Below the pieces are notes generated by a model that was not told the origin of the DNA, did no database searches, and saw only the letters and a list, made by a program, of their open reading frames with translations. Source: Nymphaea colorata (lineage: Eukaryota; Streptophyta; Magnoliopsida; Nymphaeales; Nymphaeaceae). From it: a stretch of DNA of 64,000 nucleotides. Shown here piece by piece: positions 49,851 to 58,387 of this stretch. The translations under genes and the position numbers were made by a program. Positions within the stretch are counted from its first letter, which is position 1. Each line of letters starts with the position of its first letter. The DNA lies in NCBI RefSeq assembly GCF_008831285.2, contig NC_045144.1, forward strand, positions 13,815,858 through 13,879,857. The letters run 5' to 3'.

Positions 49851-51080
49851 TCTTTGCTTACATCCATGGGCAAAGGAGGAGCACCATTCTATTATTAATC
49901 AAGTCAAATAGAGGCTACAACGAGGCAATACAATAAAATCCCTCAAGACCCAAATCGAGGAATGCCCTAGAGGGAATCGCAAGAAGGAGGGAACTGAAGA
50001 GAATAAGATAATACCTTTTTCTCTCTCAAAAAGGAAGAATATAAGCAAATACCTCTAGAAATAGCCTCTAATTCAAAGATGGAGCCTTTGTCGTAAATGG
50101 CGAGCCAAAATGCTTCTTTTCGCTTTTCTTTCTCAAATTTTTCCCAAGAAATAAACCCCTAGACCCTAATTTGTAAAAGGAAGAGTGCCCTTTATGGTTC
50201 CCTTATTTTTTCATAACTCACATCATTAAGTGGAAAATATTTCTCTTATGTGGGGTTCAAGGTACACGTAACAAATCTCTTCCTTAACTTATACACCATC
50301 ATAGCTTTGACAAAATAGTTAACAGACTCCACCTTCACCAACATAGCCTGAAAAAGGCTCATCTCAAAAAGTAAAAACACCAATCAAATTCAGTCATTGC
50401 TTGAACTTAGCAATTAGAACTGCTTGGTTAAAACATACGCAGGATTTTCAATGGTACCAATTTTCTTCACAATAAGTTTATCCAGTGCAATAATATCTTC
50501 GAATAAAATCGTACCTGACATCAATATGTTTTGTCATCTCATGATACATCTAATCTTTGGTCAAGTTACGACACTTTGGCTATCGTAATAAATAATCAAC
50601 TTTTCTTGACTTGTATAAAGTTACGATAACATGCCCCTCAACTACTTCTTACGAGATTGCTTCAAGTAATATAATGATTTCTTTAGAAAACACGCATGAT
50701 TATCTTTTCCTTCAACAACAAAATCTTCAAATTGATGTGTATATATATATAGATATTCTTTTAATAATTTACCAAATAAAAATGTTATTTTAACATCAAG
50801 CTATTCTAATTTCATATCAAACATGGCAACTAAAGCAAGTATAGAACTATGCTTATCAACAAGAGAAAAAAATATCACTAAAATTAGTTTCTTCTACCTA
50901 GTTGTAGCCTTTTGCAACTAACCATGTTTTGTCCTTTGCATCTACTAACTGTGAGGTACCTTCCTTTTTCTTAAAGACACACTTGCAAAAAATTATCATC
51001 TTGTCCTTAAGTAATTTACAAGCTTTCATGTTTGATTTCTATGCAGAGATTCAATTTCTTCATGCATCACAACTAGGGTT
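49850..51080 (-). mobile_element. Ty1/copia relic, minus strand: pol end plus 3' LTR
   Basis: On the minus strand, 51060-50640 reads as reverse transcriptase: KEIESLHKN-like, KKKEGTSQ, DAKDKTWLVAKGYN, SILALVAMFDMKLE, LDVKITFLFGKLLKEYLYI and a LKKSLYYLKQSRK end. It then passes at about 50620 directly into RNase H (EKLIIYYDSQSVVTLTKD, then MYHEMTKHIDVRYDFIR), so the YVDD box and the region up to RNase H are deleted. A purine-rich tract (ggtgaaggtggag) and a TGTTAACTATTTTG LTR start at 50326 follow. The LTR runs down to about 49850 and contains a splice/polyA-like 3' part ending near 'atggatgtaagcaaa'. Its 5' half is missing. Confidence 0.8.
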
Positions 51081-51240
51081 GAACACAAGCCGAGTCAAGT
51101 CCGAGCTCACCCAGCTCGAACTCAGCTTGGCTCTTATTTTGCTTAGTTCGAGCTCCAGCTGAGCTTCATAAAGCTCACCTGAAATCGAATCGGTTGACAA
51201 TAATGGAACTTGAGCTCAACTCATCCAGATTGTTTACCTT
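51075..51240 (+). repeat. 'gagctc/ctcgagct' formula-like repeat fragment
   Basis: 'ctagggttgaacacaagccg' followed by reiterated gagctc, gctcgaac and gctcagc words. This is a frequent plant repeat style attributed to non-autonomous hAT elements; the attribution is inference. No terminal duplication was seen. Confidence 0.5.
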
Positions 51241-51359
51241 CAGCAGAGGCCTCGCTTCTTTCTTCCTTGCTACAAAAGGAGATGGTAGAGATGGCTGCAG
51301 GGGCGAGATGATGAGAGCCAAACTTCAAAGGCCTATGCAGAAAAAAGAAATGACAAAAA

Positions 51360-51660
51360 CCTAAAAAAAAATCAGATCAAGGGTTTTGTGCTCAAAGCCC
51401 TCAATTGAGCAAGCGATAGATCCCTCGAGTGAGGGTTATGGGCTCAGAGGCTTAGAGCCCTGGCTCAGCTCAAGCAGAGAACCCAAGCTCATGTGAGTAA
51501 GGTACTTGGTTTTGACCAGAGAAACCTCACTTAAGGATTTTGAGTAGAGAACCGGGGAACCCTCGCTCGAGCGAGGATTTTGAGTAGAGAACCAGGGAAC
51601 CTCACTCGAGCGAGCAAGGGGACCATCAAAACCCTCGCTCAAGCAAAAAGGTTTTTGAGA
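51360..51660. repeat. Imperfect tandem repeats with 'cctcgctcgagcgag' words
   Basis: 'gattttgagtagagaacc' followed by 'ggggaaccctcgctcgagcg' occurs twice with a spacing of about 41 bp (about 51536 and 51577). Looser versions extend on both sides. There is no coding sense on either strand. Confidence 0.65.
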
Positions 51661-51673
51661 GCTCAGAACCCTT

Positions 51674-51677
<4 letters not shown>

Positions 51678-51720
<43 letters not shown>

Positions 51721-51867
51721 TAGAAGAGGAAGGAAGAAGAAGGGCTGCAGATGACTTACCATTGGTCATCTGTGTATGTGTGGCTGGAGAGAGAGAGAGA
51801 GATTAGAAGAGGAAGGAAGAACAAGGGCTGCAGATGACTTACCATTGGTCATGTGTGTATGTGTGGC

Positions 51868-51925
<58 letters not shown>
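51678..51925. repeat. (GA)n microsatellites with an 83-bp tandem duplication
   Basis: Long GA runs at 51679-51717 and 51870-51925. The block starting 'ttagaagaggaaggaaga' at 51720 is repeated from 51803 with few changes, including 'gactgtgtatgtgtggctgg'-like DNA before the next GA run. Frames reading RERERE here are artefacts. Confidence 0.9.
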
Positions 51926-51928
<3 letters not shown>

Positions 51929-53008
51929 CATGTACTATGCCAAGTGTCACATTTAAACCACTTTTAAGACCCACCTTTTGTCCCTCCTTGAAACAAGATG
52001 GTGCAGGTGTACGTTTATACTTGACTCAGTCCCCATTAGGGTGTAAACCCTTGATTTTGTAGAGTCACATTACCGACCAGGCCCAGCCCATGCTAATCTA
52101 AGCACCTCGGTCCCAGCATCCCAAAAATGGGTGTTTCAGACAACCAAACATTTGTAAGGCTTATGCATTTGAACTGATCTACGTTTTCTAGACATTCAGC
52201 TATATACTGCCTACCACTTTTATCTTTTTTGTTGAAAATTACGTGGGATGTGTTTTCTGTGTTTGCACATATATAAGTGGTAAAGTACATGTTCCAAAAT
52301 ATGTGTTATTAAATAAATTTTATAAGGGAAAGATCGAAGGAAAATCAGAACGTTGGAAACCAAATTGTTGACAGAGATTTACGTTTCTTCCTCTTCTTCT
52401 TCCTTCTCTTAGAAACTTTGTCAATTAGAAAAACCATTTTTAAATTGGCCAAGAACAATGACCATATGTGCTGACTCATTAAGCTTTCCAAGATCTCATT
52501 TGGGTGAGCATAGGAGACCTACCACCCAAATTTAACCCAAATTTAAGTCATCTGCACTGCTCTTAAGATACTTGGTTTGCTTTTGGTGCATCGAGAAACC
52601 ATCTCTCTAACGCTTCAACTAGCACATTGATCGCTTAATTACAAACCCTCTTCAATTTTCACGAGCCAGACGATAGATCTCTTTGCAAACCTGATCCAAT
52701 TGGAGAATCCACAATTCGTAGATACTTGGTGTGCAATTAATCCAGAAACTGAACCCCAATATTTTCTGGAGCAAAATCATTTTGGACTTACATGTTATGT
52801 TATAGGTTAAATGAGATCTGGTTTTGATTAGATATCCAAGCCAACCTGTCGTGAAAATTGACGGACCCGAGGTGTGGTGTATTGGAAAATTCTTTTCGGG
52901 TCGGTTACAGATTCGGTTTGCCCTTTTAAACCCACGGTAACAACAAATCTCGTAGCACTGCTCTCTCTCTCTCTCTCGTTTTTGAAGAGGAAAAGCAAAA
53001 GAGGTTGT
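51926..53008. other. Interval upstream of the duplicated 5' region
   Basis: No gene was recognised. A CT tract at 52960-52978 followed by 'gaagaggaaaagcaaaag' looks like the transcribed leader of a plant gene that would continue to the right. Confidence 0.35.
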
Positions 53009-53656
53009 ACTTCGTCTCCCTTTCTCCTCCTAGCTGGAATTCTTTTCATGGTTTCTCTCAATTTTTAAGGTAATTTTTGTCTATTCAGTTGAATGCGGAC
53101 TGCGATTACGGGCTTCTTTCTTTCTTCTTTGTTTCGCGCTCTCCGATTGGTTACAGTGTGGACATTACAACATGGCCTCTAATTTATTGTTTTTCTCGAG
53201 TGTTACCGGTGATTAGATTTAGTATGTGTTGGGTGTGCGGACGGATCAGTTTGGCAGTTTAAGCGCTGTGGATGTTATCTTGCTTAAACCCTTGCCAGAG
53301 TTTGTTTTCTTTCTTGTTTGATGGATCATTTTACTTCATCTCCCTTTTTCCTCCTAGCTGGAATTCTTTTTAGGGTTTCTCTCAATTTCTGAGGATTTTT
53401 TCGCCTATTCAGTTGAATGCGGGCTGTGATTACGTGCTTCTTTCTTTCGTCTTCATTTCGTGCTTTCTGATCAGTTAGAGTGTTGGACATTGCAAGTTGA
53501 TTTTCCTTTGATTTATTGTTTCTCTTCTCGAACGTTATCGGTGATTAGATTTAGTACATGTTTGGCGTGCGGATGGATTAGTTTGGCGGTTCAGGCGCTG
53601 TGGATGTTCTCTTGCTTAAACCCTTGCCAGAGTTTGTTTCCTTTCTTGTTTGATGC
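53009..53656 (+). repeat. 324-bp tandem duplication in a gene-like 5' region
   Basis: 53009-53332 and 53333-53656 align end to end. Shared landmarks are 'ctcctagctggaattcttt', 'tcagttgaatgcgg', 'ggtgattagatttagta', 'gcgctgtggatgtt' and 'cttaaacccttgccagag'. They differ by scattered substitutions. No long frame is conserved between the copies, so this is non-coding DNA, most likely promoter or leader/intron sequence. Confidence 0.9.
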
Positions 53657-53725
53657 ACCGGGAGAGTTTGAAGAGTTTTTGGGTGGTCCCTTGTGGGTTT
53701 TACGATTGCAGACTTGTAGAACAGA

Positions 53726-53851
53726 ATGGGCGATCTGGGCATTGAGGCGTGGAAGCCGCTCCTAGGTTTGTCTACGTCGCTTGAGGGCAAAAGGAGGAGC
53801 AAGAAGAAAGTGCTCGAGAATGAAGGTAGAGGTGCCGTTAAGTTTGCTTGA
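53726..53851 (+). CDS. Candidate short first coding exon, unassigned
   Basis: An ATG follows directly after the duplicated leader-like region and opens 41 codons: MGDLGIEAWKPLLGLS, then a lysine/arginine-rich GKRRSKKK segment, with a stop at 53849. A possible splice donor (gaag|gtagag) lies at 53825-53826, so the frame may be only a first exon. I do not recognise the product. The 54.48-55.16 kb stretch downstream also looks coding-like in places (for example a REREGLKRMRRLACRAW segment, and in another frame NGHRALVISDEIHERMVLPF, about 20 residues) but is broken by stops. It may be a relic of the same gene or of a transposon ORF. Confidence 0.25.
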   Translation: MGDLGIEAWKPLLGLSTSLEGKRRSKKKVLENEGRGAVKFA

Positions 53852-54297
53852 TTACATATTCCGTGCGGTTCATTTTTTAAATTTTTTAACGAATTTTGGC
53901 CGCAACCAATTTTTGACCTTTGATGTAATCGGAGTTTAAATGTCAGGCATGGCCAAGTTATAGGTCGTAGTATCAGGTTAACTGAAATTCGAGGTAGGGT
54001 TAGCTTTTTGCAGGATCATATTTCCGTTTTGTATGATTTTCTATATTGAGGAGGTTCTTATTTAATTTTTTGATTATTTAAATTTCACTCTGGTATTTGT
54101 GCTTCAAATCTGCAGCCTTTTAAGTGAAACTGTCAATTAGGAACTTGATCTCCCCCATCTAATTTCTTAGAATTGACAGTCTAGATGATTCCCATTAAAT
54201 ATGGTATATGTGCACATGGTAGCTACCTTTTTCAATGTGCGCGTATGTGTGCCAAATGATTCCCATTAAATTTGATATGTGAGCATATGTAATTACA

Positions 54298-54333
<36 letters not shown>

Positions 54334-55217
54334 CTAATAGTTTATGTTGGTGGTTATTTTTTTATTTTGTGTTGTTTAAAAGTCTACCAAAAATGCATTT
54401 GCAACATCTAGTTATTTGGCCGTAACTTTTAGTGAGGGTACTCCTTTTGCAATAGTTTTGAGTGATAAAAAATAAAAATAAAACCATCCGGTGGAGGAAA
54501 GAAATGATGGTGAGAATGATAGACCCGTGGTTTGAGAAATGGAATCACCCTGAGGGGTTGGGGAAAGCTCACAAGGCCTTGCCTGATCCCGACGATCGTT
54601 CAAGGGAGCGGGAAGGTCTCAAAAGGATGAGGAGGCTGGCGTGCAGGGCATGGCTGGGAATCAGTGATATAGTTCTTGGGCGGTGATCATCAAAAGTGCA
54701 GCAGGCAAAGAGGCGGATTGGGAAGATGCGTTGGATATCCCCGATCTTGGCATTCATAATGTTAATGGACATCGGGCCTTGGTGATTTCTGATGAGATTC
54801 ATGAAAGAATGGTGCTGCCTTTCCGAGGTCTGCGATTGGGTCCCTAGTTGGGGAAATCCTAGGGTTCAAATGCATATATTGGAATGCTTTGAACATTTGG
54901 AATCAACTCCCTTTACAATGTTGCAGAAGGGATTGTTTCTCATTCAAGCATGTCTAAGGGGGCGTTGGTGGAAATCTTGTTGCCTATAAAATGGAAAGTT
55001 CATGATAGGTATTGGTAATTAGCAAATGGGAATCGGGAAGCCAATGAAGTGAAGGCGGCCTCTAGTGTACCAATATGGGATTGTTTGCCAGATATGCATA
55101 TTTTGGCAGGTATTGAAAAGCTGATTGGCGGCACTGGGTGGCTGAAGACAATTTAACTAAATAATTTGCAAGGAATCGATTTGCTCGAATATGAACCTTT
55201 GTTCCTTTCAATTTTTC
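53852..55217. other. Interval with coding-like but broken stretch; (AT)n at 54301-54330
   Basis: AT-rich to 54.43 kb, including an (AT)n microsatellite at 54301-54330. From 54.48 to 55.16 kb composition is closer to coding DNA and three frames alternate without stops for 50-75 codons each, suggesting a frameshifted relic. Family unknown. It ends at the assembly gap. Confidence 0.35.
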
Positions 55218-55317
55218 NNNNNNNNNNNNNNNNNNNNNNNNNNNNNNNNNNNNNNNNNNNNNNNNNNNNNNNNNNNNNNNNNNNNNNNNNNNNNNNNNNN
55301 NNNNNNNNNNNNNNNNN
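55218..55317. other. Assembly gap (100 N)
   Basis: Exactly 100 undetermined bases, the conventional placeholder for a gap of unknown length. Any frame translated through it is meaningless. It probably falls in or near the LTR of the large element to its right. Confidence 0.98.
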
Positions 55318-56232
55318 CTCAAGCTTATGGACTACATCTCTAATTCATGTGCTTAATCATATAATGAGCACATATAGAGAAAGTCCTACATTTTAATCAA
55401 TCTTCATGTATAGATTGTATGACGTGCAATACGGACTTTGAGAGATTATGAGGGAGTGAAGAATGTATGTTTCATATGAATGAATCTTGATGGATTATGA
55501 GAGAGAGAAGAATGAATGTTCCATATAGTTTCCATTCTCGTTTCATGCATTCACTTTCACTCAAAATCAATGGCACCACATGCACATTCTCAAGAAATTA
55601 AGTGATTCAAATTTAAGTTGCAAAAAGTGACCAAGTCATATTGCAATGAGAATTTGTAAACTTCACTTAACTTCAAAAGAAAACACAAGCAATGCATTCA
55701 TAATCTTTTGGCCAAAGTGCATTTGAAAAACAACATGTTTTCTAACAATTTGGAACCTATGTTCTTTCAAAAGAATGAATTCTACAAATCACATGATTTG
55801 ACAAAAGAAGAGTTCAAAATCAATTTTTATCATAAGATGATCATCATCATCTAGAGTTCACAACAAAGAACTCAATTCCAAATCTTCAAAAATCCTCAAG
55901 AATTATGTGTTTCAAATAACACCAAAAAAAGGTTTTAAACCAACTTGAAAACCCCCAATATTCAAATTCATTTATTCAAAAAAATGAATTTCGGTTCTTG
56001 AATCCAAAACCTCAATGCATAAGCATATAGGACTTACATCAATAACTCGTATATGATCCAAATGATCCTTAGTCCTTGGTCTAATTACCCCTGTTAAAGG
56101 CGGCAGGAACGGTTGGACCTCGTACCGACGAGCGGATCCCTTTCTCTTGAAAATTTTCTCAAAACCCCAATTTTAAAAGAATTTTGCTGACTCGCATTTC
56201 GACCTTCTTGAAAAAGGAGTGGGGTGCGAACA
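55318..56232 (+). repeat. 5' LTR, partial (right-hand part)
   Basis: AT-rich sequence right of the gap ending '...aggagtggggtgcgaaca', two bases before the primer-binding site. The last 150 bp, with 'cggttggacctcgtacc' and 'ttgaaaaaggagtgggg', look like the end of Tat-lineage LTRs. A small internal duplication ('gagattatgag...gaagaatg') lies at 55440-55530. The LTR start is not visible, so the length is at least 0.9 kb. The 3' copy is outside the window. Confidence 0.7.
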
Positions 56233-56299
56233 GATGGCACACCCGGTGGGACCCGTCATTGTTTGTCTAAAGACTTATTTGGATCATATATGAGTTATT
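56041..56299 (+). promoter_or_regulatory. Inverted repeat pairing LTR end with leader around the primer site
   Basis: Arm 1 at 56041-56063 (aataactcgtatatgatcc...) is the reverse complement of arm 2 at 56277-56299 (atttggatcatatatgagt...) over 23 positions, with one G that pairs as G-U in RNA. The arms enclose the LTR end and primer-binding site in a loop of about 213 nt. Because arm 1 lies in the LTR and arm 2 in the leader, the stem can form only at the 5' end of the genomic RNA. Confidence 0.65.
56235..56251 (+). promoter_or_regulatory. Primer-binding site of the Ty3/gypsy element
   Basis: tggcacacccggtggga begins with TGG, complementary to a tRNA CCA end, two bases after the LTR end. The rest would pair with a tRNA 3' half; Tat-lineage elements use tRNAs other than initiator Met. 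I cannot name the tRNA with certainty. Confidence 0.7.
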
Positions 56300-57127
56300 T
56301 TCACCAATGTCGGACATCAATTGCACAAAAAAAAAAAAAAAAAAATTAAACTCACAAAATGCATACGACATCATGTAGTGTAATTGAGGAGATTTCATGA
56401 ACCTCATTCATTTCAATTTATCCTACCCTCCTCAATTTAAGGATTGTATGCAGCCCATGTATGCTCTCAAAATTTCAAATCTATCTCTTAGGAATGTATG
56501 CAATAGAGCCATCTATTTTGCATCTTCTCATGAATTTTGAAAAACAAATCCTTACCTATATCATATCCCGGTCATCATGTTGCCGGGCTATTTCTAGGAC
56601 ATTAGTCCAAGATATAGCCTTACAACTGGACCACCCAATTGGACTGAGAAGTCCCCCCATTAGTACCGAAACGGACAATAGTCCCGGTATATCGATGGGT
56701 GAACAAGGAGAAATGGAGAGCCCAAATCTAGAAACCCTTGGAGGAGTCAATGCTAGTACTATAAATTAGAATCATTTACCCATTTATTTCCATAGGTTCC
56801 AAGACCAATTTTCAAAATAATGCATATAGGCAAGAGTCCTAGGAATTGCATTATCAATTTTTCATTAACTGCTTGTTTGGACGCATGTGATGTTTTACTT
56901 TGCCCCTAAGTCCATGTCCAAACCCAATGTCAAACTCTTCTCGAGTCTCTATTGGGTCAATTCATGTCAAAGTCTAATACCTTCTCTTGTCTAGATGGAC
57001 TCAGAAGTATCTTCCCATATGACACATCCTATTCGGGTCATGTCAAGGCCGATCCGGACTTCGCATCATCCCAAGTGGAGTCTACCTACCTCAGTGGTAT
57101 CTTTCATGGTACCCAACTTTTCGGTGT
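56300..57127 (+). other. Long leader between primer site and first ORF
   Basis: About 0.83 kb. It contains an A run of about 19 at 56328-56345. Two short open frames (56461-56769 and 56952-57146) have no recognisable domain; the first may be a decayed leader ORF. The second overlaps the start of the PMD ORF in another frame. Confidence 0.5.
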
Positions 57128-58204
57128 ATGTTCCCGGATCACTTAGAGGATTGCGGTCTTGAAGAAGCAGTCAGTCTTGCCATACAGCCTATCAATGGCA
57201 ATCTAATCCATGCAATTGCTGAAAGATGGAACCCAAGGACCAACACATTCTGGTTTCCATGGGGTGAAATGACAATCACTCTTGATGAGTTCTCCAACAT
57301 TATGGGTTTGCCAGAACCAAAAGGTGACCCAAGAGGTCCAATTGAAGACCAGTTCCTTGTAAACCAAGGTCAAGTCAAAACTCTAGAAGTGATTCGTAAA
57401 CTCACAGGGAAAAGGAGTTGGCATTTTCTAGAGAAAGATGGACATCAATATCTTCAACTACAAGAGCTTGGTGAAACATACTCCCAATTTGTCAACCCTG
57501 CGTCACTATCTAGAACTGTTGCAGACAAGTACAAAAACTCCATAGTGACTTGTACCGTGGGTCTTATCTTCTTCAATAATGAAGAACACATAATGGATTT
57601 CCGCATAGCTCGCCTCTTCAGAAAATGGGGGCATGTCCAAGTCCGTCACATTTCCATAGCAATGGCAGCCTTGGCATTCCTTTACAGAGGGTTGGCCAAA
57701 TTTTCAATTGGAGATGCAGACTCGATAGAAGGATGTGTCTTTGCACTGCAAGCATGGTTCTACAAACATGTGGGGCCACAATCATGTCATTTTCAAAACA
57801 CAGACGGTCAGTTATCTAGTATGGAGCACTACCGCAGAAAGATGGAGGAAGTTGATGACTCCACCATCATTTGGGACTTCTTTGATCGAGAGGTCATCAA
57901 GTCAAGATACACTTACAACCCAGTCAGAGGAAGTCTTCTATTGGGACCGTTTTTCATAATTGAATATCATCCGGAGCGTTGCCTCAGGCAATTCTCACTG
58001 CGTCAGAGGAAGGCATATCCAATTGAGTCGGAAGGAGCCATTGTGGAGTGTGAACTAGACACTGAAGAGTGGTCCGGGATATACACCTATGCCCAGCAAC
58101 GTTGGGAATCATTTGCTCACTTGTATCTTGTCCTTGGTCCAGGAATGGGTCCCGAATATGTAAAATGGTGGGATGAAGTTCGCCCATCTATCCTTCTGTC
58201 CTAG
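57128..58204 (+). CDS. Extra ORF1 with plant mobile domain (PMD, aminotransferase-like)
   Basis: 358 aa, uninterrupted. Residues about 22-60 carry the PMD opening: LIHAIAERWNPRTNTFWFPW, followed by GEMTITLDEFSNIMGLPEPKG (family: ...W...T.TF.F..GE.T.TLED...L.GLP..G). Downstream the domain continues with KNSIVTCTVGLIFFN-like, RHISIAMAALAFLYRGL and ALQAWFYKHVG segments (family: ...ALA.LYR.L..........G...LLQ.W...H). PMD is found in host nuclear proteins of the MAIN/MAIL1 type and in plant transposons. Its molecular role in retrotransposons is unknown. The ORF lies on the pol strand between primer site and gag, the ORF1 position of Ogre elements. The start at 57128 is the first ATG of the frame that gives the whole domain. 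Confidence 0.85.
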   Translation: MFPDHLEDCGLEEAVSLAIQPINGNLIHAIAERWNPRTNTFWFPWGEMTITLDEFSNIMGLPEPKGDPRGPIEDQFLVNQGQVKTLEVIRKLTGKRSWHFLEKDGHQYLQLQELGETYSQFVNPASLSRTVADKYKNSIVTCTVGLIFFNNEEHIMDFRIARLFRKWGHVQVRHISIAMAALAFLYRGLAKFSIGDADSIEGCVFALQAWFYKHVGPQSCHFQNTDGQLSSMEHYRRKMEEVDDSTIIWDFFDREVIKSRYTYNPVRGSLLLGPFFIIEYHPERCLRQFSLRQRKAYPIESEGAIVECELDTEEWSGIYTYAQQRWESFAHLYLVLGPGMGPEYVKWWDEVRPSILLS

Positions 58205-58387
58205 ATTGTCATGTCTAATTCATTGTCATTAAGCCAAAATTTGTCAAGTTTTGTCAAGTTATGTTAAACTTTGTCAAGTTTTGTCATTCTCATCTTTCTT
58301 TTAATATGTAATCAAAATTTGTCACCTCTCATCAATTCACATCCTAACATTTTCAATTTTTCTTCTTGCAAGGTGAACATCCGCTTT
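58205..58387 (+). other. Spacer between PMD ORF and gag, with splice-acceptor-like end
   Basis: It has four copies of 'tttgtcaagtt/tttgtcatt' in 58245-58290 and ends with a pyrimidine tract and AG ('atttttcttcttgcaag', AG at 58371-58372), 15 bases before the gag ATG at 58388. The spacer at 60957-61114 has the same design. Confidence 0.5.
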
